Made by a program: the position numbers and the translations under genes. The notes beneath the pieces were generated by a model. The model worked only from the letters and a program-made list of their open reading frames with translations, searched no databases and was not told the origin of the DNA. Positions 14,185 through 22,589 of a stretch of DNA of 28,792 nt are shown here, piece by piece. Source of the DNA: JBDTMC01 sp039934475 (lineage in GTDB: Bacteria; Acidobacteriota; Terriglobia; Bryobacterales; Bryobacteraceae); contig JBDTMC010000037.1 in the NCBI GenBank assembly GCA_039934475.1, forward strand, positions 1-28,792, in the 5' to 3' direction. Every line of letters starts with the position of its first letter. The first letter of the stretch is position 1.

Positions 14185-17100
14185 TCAGGACTCCTCCTCT
14201 TCTTCGTCCTGGGCAGGTTGGCTACTGGTGGAACTCGGCGAAACCCGGCGCATTTGAAACCCAGCCGCAGTCAAGACGAATCCGCTGCTTTCCAGAAAGC
14301 GCGCGAGGAAATGGTCTTGTGCTGGTTGATCGTTGATCGTCGAAATCATCAGGCCGCTGCGCCTGCCTTGGTGACGAATCGCCACGGCCGCCAATTCTCG
14401 TGCTAAGGCGCGCGCATTCTGGCTGCGGTCGGGCTCCTCTTCGGGAAGGAACACTTGCAGCGCCGGATTGCGACGTCGGAAAAATGCGCTCAACTGGCCA
14501 TTCACCAGCACCACGTTGCCGCCAGAGGCGCGCGACATTGAGTGCACGGAAGCATCGGCAGTCCACGGCAGCATTGAGCCATACGGGTTAGCCGGATCGG
14601 ATGCGGCCAAGTGTACGGCATCGGCGCGCTCACCAGCATTCCGAAACGTCCGCAGCAAGTCAACCGCGGCAGGCGTTGCAAATTGCGCCGCACCCATACC
14701 AGCCACAAACATGCCTCTGCGGATCCAGCCGCTCTCTTCCATAGTCTTCAGCGCCGCATAAACGGCAGGGTATCCGCCGCGAACATTTTCGGCCACGGCC
14801 GTTTCGCGCATCACGATTCCGTTCCTCACCAGCATTTGCTGCGCAATCGCCGCGCTCCAATCCGCCGGTGTCGCCCCCTGCAGCATCCGTCTTTCAATCA
14901 ACGACCAGCGTCCCTGGCCTGCCCGCTCCGCCGCTTTGCGAACTCGGAACCGTTGCAGAAATCCTGGTGAGCCTGGGGGAAAGGCTGCCTCGTGAGGATG
15001 GGAGCGGCGAGTCTCTTTTTCACCCAAAGAGCGGATCGGCTGGAAGTTGTCGTTCGTAATCCAACCCGACCACGCCAGTTCCCAAAGGGCGTCGGTCGTT
15101 TCATTCGGAAAGCCGCCGATAGCTTGATGAATGGTCGCTTCAAAAGACGCCCCATGTCCACGCAGCAGTTCCAAAATCTGCTTGGCGCGCTCAGAGAGCG
15201 TATCCGGAAGAACTTCGTACGTACCCGGCAAGATGAGTTTGCCAAGCGACTCTGCCAGATAGAACGAGACGCGACCATCTCGATTTCCCAACGCCCCGCG
15301 TCCCACCCAAACCACAGCGCCCGATGCCAGCAAGGTATCAAGGTCCGCCGGTTGATACTGCGCCACACGCGCGGGCAAGATTTCGCGCTCCACTTCTGAG
15401 GCAATCAATTCGCAGCCTTGCAGGATTTCAATCGCGTCCCACAGCGCTTCCAGACCTTTGCGCGGCGTGCTTACGCCCTGCCACTTGGTAAGCAGGCGCG
15501 CGAATGCAGGCTGATCGGCTGGCACAACTTCCCGCCGTAACCGCGCTAAAGACTTTCGGCGGACTTTTTGAAGAACATCGGGATCGCACCATTCCCGATG
15601 CACGCCGGTGGGACGGAATTCGCCTTCCAGAAGTTTTCCATCGGTATGCATAGCCCGAAGGATTGTCTCCACCTCCTGCTCGGCCAATCCATACCGTTTA
15701 GAGAGTTCTTGCGTCGTGAACGGGCCGTGCGTGCGCGCGTACCTTCGCACGATTCCCCCTAACGCATCCACAACGGGTATGAGAAACGTTTCCGCCAACC
15801 CGGGTGGAAGCGGGCATCCAACGCCGTCACGATAACGGGCCGCATATTCAACCGGAATATAGCGCGACTCTCCCGCGATGCGTACGCGCACGGCACGCCG
15901 CGAATTCGCCAAGCCCTGGACAGTAGAAGCAATGGCCGGCGTGGCGCAACGGGCCATCAATTCCGATTCCGTCAGATCGCCCAGCTTCAGCAGAAGGTCG
16001 TGTAGTCCATCTTCATGACGCGCCTGGTATTCGGGATCCAGTGCCTGAAGCTGAGCCTCCACTTCATCCATCGCCGCCCCATCAAGCAGTTCGCGAAGGT
16101 CGACATTACCCAATATTTCTTCTAATTGAGACTGATCGATGGAGAGGGCCTGCGCTCGCCGCTCTGCCAGCGGGGCGTCGCCTTCATAGATGTAATTGGC
16201 GATGTAGGAGAACAGCAACGCCGAGGCGAAAGGCGAAGGCTTCGTCGACGTGATGGACGTCACGCGGATCCGTCCCTGCTCAATTTTCTTCAAGACCTGG
16301 GCCGCTGCGGCCAGATCTAAGACCTCGCGCAAACATTCACGATACGTTTCCAGCAGGATGGGGAAGGAAGAATAGCGCGCCGCCACCGCCATCAGTTCCG
16401 CCGCACGCTTCCTCTGCTGCCACAGCGGAGCTCGCATACCCGGCCGCCGGCGCGGCAATAGCAGGGCACGTCCCGCAGCCTCGCGAAATTTTGCCGCAAA
16501 CAACGACGTGCTGCCCAACTGACGCAGCACTAGTTCTTTCAATTCGGCCGCGGACGGCAGTAGGTCGGCGTCTTCCAGCATTTCGCCGCCTTCGGGCACA
16601 CGGATCACGAACCCATCGTCTGACCACATCGTTTCCACGTCCAGGCCGCGTTGTGCGCGTAGGCGCGACGTAACAGCCATACACCACGGTGCGTGAACTC
16701 GAGTGCCAAACGGAGTAAGAACGCAGAGGCGCCAATCGCCCAACTCATCGCGGCACCGCTCAATCAAAATTTCTTCGTCATTCGGTACCACACCCACCGC
16801 TGCAGATTGGTCTTCCAGATAGCGCAGCAAATTTTCCGCGGCGTTCCCCTCCAGACTGTGATCCTCAACCAGCTTCGTGTATGCCACTGGTCGCGGAAGC
16901 TGCAGCAACTCACGCGTCATCTTGCCGATATTCTCGCCAAATTCCGCGGGACGGCTCGCCGTGTCGCCATGCCAAAACGGCATCTTGCCTGGCTCGCCCG
17001 GCGCAGGTGAAACCAGCACGCGATCGTGGTTGATCTCTTCGATGCGCCACGTGCTGGCGCCCAGGATGACGGTGTCGCCGGTGCGGCTCTCGAACACCAT

Positions 17101-18864
17101 CTCTTCGTCCAGTTCGCCCACGCGGGCGCCCCTTGTCGCGCCCGCTAGGAAGACGCCAAAGAGGCCGCGATCCGGAATGGTTCCGCCGTTCGCAATGGCA
17201 ACTTTCTTCGCGCCTTCCCTCGGCGTGATCCGATTCGCCACGCGGTCCCACGTAATGCGCGGCCGAAGCTCGGCAAATTCATCCGATGGATAACGCCCAG
17301 AGAGCATGTCCAGGACGCTTTCAAACATGGAGCGCGGCAAATCCGAATAGGGCGCCGCCCGGCGGATGACCTCGTAGAGTTGATTCGTATCCCACGGATC
17401 CACTGCCACCATGGCCACAATCTGTTGCGCCAGCACATCCAACGGGTTTCGCGGGTAGCGCACGCTCTCCACCTTGCCTTGGTGCATGGCGCGCGTGATA
17501 GCCGCGCAGGCAACCAAGTCGCCGCGATACTTCGGGAAAATGATGGCGGCACTCACGCCGCCCACGTGGTGGCTGGCTCGGCCGATTCGCTGCATTCCGC
17601 TCGCGACTGAAGGTGGAGCTTCAATCTGAACCACCAGATCCACCGCGCCCATATCTATGCCTAGTTCCAGGGAAGATGTGGCCACAATGCCGCGCAGCTT
17701 TCCTGTTTTAAGGCGTTCTTCAATGTCCTTTCTTTGCGCCGCCGCCACACTCCCGTGATGCGCGCGCACCAGCGTCTCGCCCGCCAGTTCATTCACGGCG
17801 GCAGAAATTCGCTCCGCCAGCCTGCGGCTATTCACGAAGATCAGCGTGGATGTATGGGACCGCACCAACTCCAACAACTTCGGATGGATCGCGCTCCAAA
17901 TCGACGGACGCACGGGACCCTGCGACGCGGGACCACTGGGAATGGGCTCAATTTCATCGAGCCGCTTCATGTCGTCGAGCGGCACTTCGATCCGCAAGTC
18001 CAACTTCTTCGGCGCGCTCGCATCCACGATGCTGACGCGGCGGAAAGGGATGGCCTTGACCTCCGCGTCGGATTCAAGGAAATCCTCCGCCTCGGTGACT
18101 TGCACATTGCGTTCGCGCGGAAGGCTTGCCCCCTCGGTCCCGCCCAGAAAGTGAGCGACTTCATCCAGGGGACGTTGCGTAGCGGACAGTCCAATCCTCT
18201 GTAGACGCCGGCCGCACAGATGTTCCAACCGTTCCAGCGACAGCGCCAGATGTGATCCACGCTTGCCCGGCACCAGGGCGTGAATCTCATCCAGGATGAC
18301 GGTATCGATCGAACGCAGGGCTTCCCGCGCGTTTGAAGTCAAAAGCAGATAGATCGATTCCGGCGTCGTGATCAGAATGTCCGCGGGCTTCCGTGTAAAG
18401 CGGGAACGTTCCGCCGTGGTGGTGTCTCCGGTTCGGATGGCGATAGCCGGTTCATGAAAGGGGACGCCCAGTTTACGGGCCATCTGGGCAACGCCCACCA
18501 GCGGCGCGCGCAGGTTCTGTTCCACGTCCACCGCCAGTGCCTTAATGGGCGAGATGTATAAAACGCGGCAGCGCTCCGACGCTGGGGCGACGGGCCGGAA
18601 CATCAATTGATCGATACACCACAAAAACGCCGAAAGCGTCTTTCCGGTACCCGTCGGAGCCAGGATCAAGGTCGATTCCCCCCGCGAGATCGGAGGCCAA
18701 CCCAGTTCTTGCGCCTTAGTTGGCGCCGAGAACACTGCATTGAACCACTCGCGCGTCGGGGCATGGAACAGCGCAAGCGGATCGCCAGTTTCAGTAATGA
18801 CCTTGCTCGCCAGCCGCCCCACACTCATATTATGTGTGATGCTTCGCCCGCTGGATAATTTCAC
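14185..18864 (-). CDS. lhr: Lhr-type ATP-dependent DNA helicase
   Basis: A 1559-residue superfamily 2 helicase, close to the length of bacterial Lhr. Visible motifs: Walker A APTGTGKT (69-76, Lys75), Walker B DEIH (192-195), an SAT-type motif in GLSATQRP and motif VI QRIGRASHH (~425). The winged helix and Lhr-specific middle region follow, then a long C-terminal portion (about 900-1559) characteristic of full-length Lhr. Lhr translocates 3'-to-5' on single-stranded DNA and unwinds RNA:DNA hybrids, and is linked to repair. The first possible start is GTG 18864; ATG 18828 (residue 13) is a good alternative because the family homology begins later. It forms an operon with the downstream nei-like glycosylase and is divergent from the sugar dehydrogenase gene. 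Confidence 0.94.
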   Translation of the reverse strand: MKLSSGRSITHNMSVGRLASKVITETGDPLALFHAPTREWFNAVFSAPTKAQELGWPPISRGESTLILAPTGTGKTLSAFLWCIDQLMFRPVAPASERCRVLYISPIKALAVDVEQNLRAPLVGVAQMARKLGVPFHEPAIAIRTGDTTTAERSRFTRKPADILITTPESIYLLLTSNAREALRSIDTVILDEIHALVPGKRGSHLALSLERLEHLCGRRLQRIGLSATQRPLDEVAHFLGGTEGASLPRERNVQVTEAEDFLESDAEVKAIPFRRVSIVDASAPKKLDLRIEVPLDDMKRLDEIEPIPSGPASQGPVRPSIWSAIHPKLLELVRSHTSTLIFVNSRRLAERISAAVNELAGETLVRAHHGSVAAAQRKDIEERLKTGKLRGIVATSSLELGIDMGAVDLVVQIEAPPSVASGMQRIGRASHHVGGVSAAIIFPKYRGDLVACAAITRAMHQGKVESVRYPRNPLDVLAQQIVAMVAVDPWDTNQLYEVIRRAAPYSDLPRSMFESVLDMLSGRYPSDEFAELRPRITWDRVANRITPREGAKKVAIANGGTIPDRGLFGVFLAGATRGARVGELDEEMVFESRTGDTVILGASTWRIEEINHDRVLVSPAPGEPGKMPFWHGDTASRPAEFGENIGKMTRELLQLPRPVAYTKLVEDHSLEGNAAENLLRYLEDQSAAVGVVPNDEEILIERCRDELGDWRLCVLTPFGTRVHAPWCMAVTSRLRAQRGLDVETMWSDDGFVIRVPEGGEMLEDADLLPSAAELKELVLRQLGSTSLFAAKFREAAGRALLLPRRRPGMRAPLWQQRKRAAELMAVAARYSSFPILLETYRECLREVLDLAAAAQVLKKIEQGRIRVTSITSTKPSPFASALLFSYIANYIYEGDAPLAERRAQALSIDQSQLEEILGNVDLRELLDGAAMDEVEAQLQALDPEYQARHEDGLHDLLLKLGDLTESELMARCATPAIASTVQGLANSRRAVRVRIAGESRYIPVEYAARYRDGVGCPLPPGLAETFLIPVVDALGGIVRRYARTHGPFTTQELSKRYGLAEQEVETILRAMHTDGKLLEGEFRPTGVHREWCDPDVLQKVRRKSLARLRREVVPADQPAFARLLTKWQGVSTPRKGLEALWDAIEILQGCELIASEVEREILPARVAQYQPADLDTLLASGAVVWVGRGALGNRDGRVSFYLAESLGKLILPGTYEVLPDTLSERAKQILELLRGHGASFEATIHQAIGGFPNETTDALWELAWSGWITNDNFQPIRSLGEKETRRSHPHEAAFPPGSPGFLQRFRVRKAAERAGQGRWSLIERRMLQGATPADWSAAIAQQMLVRNGIVMRETAVAENVRGGYPAVYAALKTMEESGWIRRGMFVAGMGAAQFATPAAVDLLRTFRNAGERADAVHLAASDPANPYGSMLPWTADASVHSMSRASGGNVVLVNGQLSAFFRRRNPALQVFLPEEEPDRSQNARALARELAAVAIRHQGRRSGLMISTINDQPAQDHFLARFLESSGFVLTAAGFQMRRVSPSSTSSQPAQDEEEEES

Positions 18865-18966
18865 TTTCTTGCCCTAGAACCGGTGCCAGCAGATGGAATT
18901 GAGCACACTCCGCTTGCTCCACGCCAGCCTGCCCCGATTATTGATACTTTTGGATTTGAGGAATTT

Positions 18967-20829
18967 ATGAAGAGCTTTCTAAGGCCGGCGGGACTGCTGT
19001 GCCTATGCGTGTCGGGTATCATCTTCGCCCAGGACGGCCCCGAGTCGGTCATTCGGGGAACCAAGCAGTTCCAGAAAAGGGTTATCGTTTCCGGCCTCGC
19101 AGAACCCTGGGAGCTCACGTGGGGCCCGGATAATATGCTCTGGGTGACTGAGCGTACCGGGAAGCGGGTGACCCGAGTCGATCCGGCCAATGGTGCACGA
19201 ACCGTCGCCATCACCATCGATGAAGCCACTTCGGCTGGCGGGCCAGACGGCGTGCTGGGAATGGCGCTCCATCCCGAGCTCTTGAAAGGGACAGGAAACG
19301 ATTTCGTCTACGTCGCCTATACCTACGTTGACAAAATCAAGGGACCGGATCTCTCGGTGACTGATCCCGAAAGTCCCTATCGTTACCTGTACTTCAAAAT
19401 TGTGCGTCTTCGCTACAACCCGGCGGATCGGAAGCTCTCTGATCCGTTGCTGGTGGTCTCTGGACTGCCAGCCGGCGACGATCACTCGGGCGGCCGTTTG
19501 AAATTTGGCCCCGACGGCAAACTCTATTTCACCATCGGCGACCAAGGTCACAACCAGTTCGCGAATTTCTGTCTGCCCGTCGAAGCCCAGCGCTTGCCCA
19601 CCCGGCAGGAGATCGACGCCAAGGATTACTCCGCCTACGTCGGAAAATCTCTGCGCTTGAATCTCGACGGCTCCATTCCCCGGGACAACCCTAAGCTGAA
19701 CGGTGTCGTCAGTCACGTCTTCACCTACGGCCATCGCAATCCACAAGGGCTCGACTTCGGGCCGGATGGCACTCTTTACTCCGCCGAGCACGGTCCGAAG
19801 ACCGACGACGAAATTAACATTCTCACCAGCGGGTCCAACTACGGATGGCCGCACGTGGCCGGTTTCAAAGACGACAAAGCCTATGTCTACGCTCGCTGGG
19901 CAGACTCCAAAACACCATGCGCGCAGCTGAAATACAACGATCTCGACATTCCTGCTTCCGTCCCGCAGGATCGTGAATCCGCGTTTACGCAGCCCTTTGT
20001 GAACCCTATCGCCACAATGTTTACCGTTCCCACCGGCCACAACTTTCAGGATCGAGCATGCGGCGGCGTGGATTACATCTGTTGGCCTACCGTGGGCATC
20101 TCCGATGTCGAGTACTACGAATCCAAGGGCAAGGGCGTCCCCGGCTGGGATAAAGTCCTTCTCATTAGTACGCTCAAGCGCGGCTCGCTGTACGTCTTGC
20201 CTCTCAGCGCGGATGGTAAGAAGGCGGCCGGGCACTTTTCTCGTTACTTCGAGTCGGAGAACCGATTCCGCGACACGGCAGTAAACCCGGACGGAAGGAC
20301 AATCTACATCGCAACCGACCCCAGTGGGCTCGCCGGCGCGGCCGACGCCGGCACGACATCTAAAATGGATAATCCCGGAGCAATTCTAGCTTTCACCTAT
20401 ATCGGCGAGGGTGCATCGAACGCCGAGCCAGCGCAATCGACCGCCAACGCCAAAAAATCAAAACCGGAGGCGAATCCTGCGCCAATTGTCGTTGGTGGAA
20501 TTGCTCCCCAATTCACGACTGCCCAAGCTGCCCGCGGCAAGACCGCCTACACCGCGACATGCGTAGCCTGCCACGGTACGACGATGACGAACGGAGCATA
20601 TGGGACGCCGCTCGCCGGCGAATACTTCAACACCCGGTGGTCGCGTCGCAGCGTCCGCGCGCTTTACGAACGTGCTCAAAAAACGATGCCTCCCGGCGCC
20701 CCCGGCTCCCTGCCGCCTGACACCTATGCCGACATAGTGGCCTACATACTCGAGGTCAATGGGTTCACCGCAGGAGACCAAGCTTTGCGGGTCGGCGACG
20801 AGAAACTGGGCCGGATGGTCCTGAAGTAA
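18967..20829 (+). CDS. Secreted PQQ-type sugar dehydrogenase fused to cytochrome c
   Basis: A 620-residue exported quinoprotein. The signal peptide is residues ~1-20 (MKSFLRPAGLLCLCVSGI, cleavage near FAQD). The following ~450 residues are the soluble glucose/sorbosone dehydrogenase six-bladed propeller, with GDDHSGGRLKFGPDGKLYFT and YGHRNPQGLDFGPDGTLY being typical. Residues ~510-605 form a class I cytochrome c with the heme site CVACH (532-536) and a downstream TMPPGAP giving a likely Met ligand. Electrons from sugar oxidation would pass directly to the fused heme and then to periplasmic carriers. The start at 18967 is chosen for the signal peptide and the GAGG just upstream; a GTG at 18883 would bury the signal. 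No accessory PQQ synthesis genes are in the window. Confidence 0.92.
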   Translation: MKSFLRPAGLLCLCVSGIIFAQDGPESVIRGTKQFQKRVIVSGLAEPWELTWGPDNMLWVTERTGKRVTRVDPANGARTVAITIDEATSAGGPDGVLGMALHPELLKGTGNDFVYVAYTYVDKIKGPDLSVTDPESPYRYLYFKIVRLRYNPADRKLSDPLLVVSGLPAGDDHSGGRLKFGPDGKLYFTIGDQGHNQFANFCLPVEAQRLPTRQEIDAKDYSAYVGKSLRLNLDGSIPRDNPKLNGVVSHVFTYGHRNPQGLDFGPDGTLYSAEHGPKTDDEINILTSGSNYGWPHVAGFKDDKAYVYARWADSKTPCAQLKYNDLDIPASVPQDRESAFTQPFVNPIATMFTVPTGHNFQDRACGGVDYICWPTVGISDVEYYESKGKGVPGWDKVLLISTLKRGSLYVLPLSADGKKAAGHFSRYFESENRFRDTAVNPDGRTIYIATDPSGLAGAADAGTTSKMDNPGAILAFTYIGEGASNAEPAQSTANAKKSKPEANPAPIVVGGIAPQFTTAQAARGKTAYTATCVACHGTTMTNGAYGTPLAGEYFNTRWSRRSVRALYERAQKTMPPGAPGSLPPDTYADIVAYILEVNGFTAGDQALRVGDEKLGRMVLK

Positions 20830-21143
20830 CGACGAGGGTCCAACCCACGCCCTACGGTGCTGCAGAAATAACGATATTTCTGCAGCCGAATCAATAACAT
20901 CCGCAAAGTCGCGTACGGAACTCCACCGTCACGTGCTCTAGTGGACTTGCCTGGACCCGTCTGTCACGTCGGCCAAGCGGAAAGATTCAAACTCTTTTAA
21001 CACCTTCAACACTCGCGAAAACTCGCGATTCTCTGGAAGTGCTTGCAGCAAAAGCAGATCAAAGGAATCCGGCACGAGGCCTTTCAACACTTCAACACGA
21101 TTTTTCGTTGAACGAAGGCCGGTCGCGCCCCCTGAAGAAAAAC
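20830..21143. other. Convergent intergenic region
   Basis: A 314-base gap between two genes that face each other. Apart from the 12-bp hairpin at 20859-20886 I see no gene, promoter or repeat. Several short phrases near 21000-21110 repeat TTCAACAC-like words, but too loosely to call a repeat array. Confidence 0.5.
20859..20886. terminator. Perfect 12-bp hairpin between convergent genes
   Basis: GCTGCAGAAATA and TATTTCTGCAGC form a perfect 12-bp stem around ACGA. It starts about 30 bases after the sugar dehydrogenase stop. No T-run follows on either strand, but the A/T-rich upper stem and the location fit a bidirectional transcription end. Confidence 0.5.
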
Positions 21144-22586
21144 CTAAGCGAGAATCTCTTTGACCAGATTCCCGTGGACGTCCGTAAGTCGGAAATTGCG
21201 TCCCTGGAATTTGTAGGTCAACTTAGTATGTTCGACGCCCAGACAGTGCATCAAAGTAGCCTGAATGTCATGCACATGCACCGGGTTCTCGGTGATGTTA
21301 TACCCGTAGTCATCCGTAGCGCCATAACTAATGCCGGGCTTCATCCCGCCCCCGGCGAACCACATGGTGAAACAGCGCGGATGATGGTCGCGCCCGTAGT
21401 CGTCCTTGGTCAGCCGGCCCTGGCAATACACCGTGCGCCCGAATTCCCCGCCCCACACCACCAGCGTGTCGTCCAACATGCCTCGCTGCGCCAGGTCCTT
21501 CACCAGTGCCGCCGATGCCTGGTCGGTCTCCTTGCAGCGCTTCGGGATGTCCTTGGGCAGGTTGCCATGGTGATCCCAATCGCGGTGATACAGCTGCACG
21601 AAACGGACACCGCGCTCTGCCAACCGCCGCGACAGCAGGCAGTTATACGCGTACGTGCCCGGCTTCTTCACATCTGGCCCGTACATCTCAAGGACGCTGG
21701 CCGGCTCCTTGGAGAAGTCGGTCAAGTCGGGAACGGAACTCTGCATCCGGAACGCCATCTCATATTGTGAAATGCGCGTCGCAATCTCGGGGTCCTTCAC
21801 ATCTTCGTAATGCGACTCGTTGATCTCATTCACAGCGTCGAGGAAGACGCGCCGGTTGTCCTTCGGGAAGCCGGCGGGATCGGTAAGATACAAAACCGGA
21901 TCGCCCACTGAACGGAACTTGATGCCCTGGTAACGCGTGGGCAGGAAGCCGGAGCCCCACAGGCGGTCGTACAGCGGCTGTCCGCCGCCATTGCTGGACG
22001 AGATCATGACGACGAACGCCGGCAGGTCCGACGTTTCGCAGCCGAGTCCATAAGCAACCCAGGAACCCATCGACGGCCGCCCTGCGATCTGGCTGCCCGT
22101 CTGGAAGAACGTCACCGCCGGATCGTGATTAATAGCATCGGTGTGAACCGACTTCACGAACGTCAGCTTATCGGCAATCTTCGCGGTCTCCGGCAGCAAC
22201 TCACTCAGCCAGGCGCCGGACTCGCCGTGTTGCGCAAAGGCAAACTTCGAAGGCACCACTGGAAAACTGGATTGCGTGGCCGACATCTGCGTCAGCCGCT
22301 GCCCGTTGCGCACGCTCTCCGGAAGGTCCGTGCCCTGGAATTGCGCCAGCCGTGGCTTGTTGTCGAACAACTCCATCTGCGAAGGGCCGCCGGATTGGAA
22401 CAGGTAGATGACGCGCTTCGCCTTCGCCGGGAAGTTCGGGAACCCGGGCAAACCCGGCTGGCCCTTCACTGGCGCGGCTGCCGGCAGCAGACTCGCCAGC
22501 GCCGGTATGCCAATGCCGGTGGCGGCGGCGCCAAAGAAGTGCCGTCGGGTAAGTCGCAATCGTGCTTCTAGATCGGGAAGTGCCAT
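21144..22586 (-). CDS. DUF1501 family exported protein (sulfatase-like fold)
   Basis: A 480-residue protein. Its N-terminus carries a twin-arginine-like signal, RLTRRHFFGAA (Arg14/Arg15), followed by a hydrophobic stretch to ~35, so export in folded form is likely. The body matches DUF1501: LFQSGGPSQMELFDNKP early, HTDAINHDPA in the middle, DWDHHGNLP, then LVVWGGEFGRT and a GRDHHPRCFTMWFAGGG block near 385-405. These His/Asp/Glu residues resemble an alkaline-phosphatase/sulfatase-type metal site. Substrates for DUF1501 are not established. It starts three bases after the stop of the DUF1553 gene, the standard pairing for these two families in Planctomycetes and Acidobacteria, and the two probably act on the same extracytoplasmic substrate. 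Confidence 0.92.
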   Translation of the reverse strand: MALPDLEARLRLTRRHFFGAAATGIGIPALASLLPAAAPVKGQPGLPGFPNFPAKAKRVIYLFQSGGPSQMELFDNKPRLAQFQGTDLPESVRNGQRLTQMSATQSSFPVVPSKFAFAQHGESGAWLSELLPETAKIADKLTFVKSVHTDAINHDPAVTFFQTGSQIAGRPSMGSWVAYGLGCETSDLPAFVVMISSSNGGGQPLYDRLWGSGFLPTRYQGIKFRSVGDPVLYLTDPAGFPKDNRRVFLDAVNEINESHYEDVKDPEIATRISQYEMAFRMQSSVPDLTDFSKEPASVLEMYGPDVKKPGTYAYNCLLSRRLAERGVRFVQLYHRDWDHHGNLPKDIPKRCKETDQASAALVKDLAQRGMLDDTLVVWGGEFGRTVYCQGRLTKDDYGRDHHPRCFTMWFAGGGMKPGISYGATDDYGYNITENPVHVHDIQATLMHCLGVEHTKLTYKFQGRNFRLTDVHGNLVKEILA

Positions 22587-22589
22587 CGG

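Noticed and set aside
19003..20235. 410-codon open frame on the - strand
   Set aside because: It lies entirely within the sugar dehydrogenase gene, antisense to it, and has no recognisable domain. High G+C codon bias makes such shadows.
20859..20886. 12-bp hairpin as an insertion-sequence end
   Set aside because: No transposase, partner inverted repeat or target duplication nearby; a transcription-end role between convergent genes is simpler.
21039..21770. 243-codon open frame on the + strand
   Set aside because: Mostly antisense to the DUF1501 gene, with no family features.
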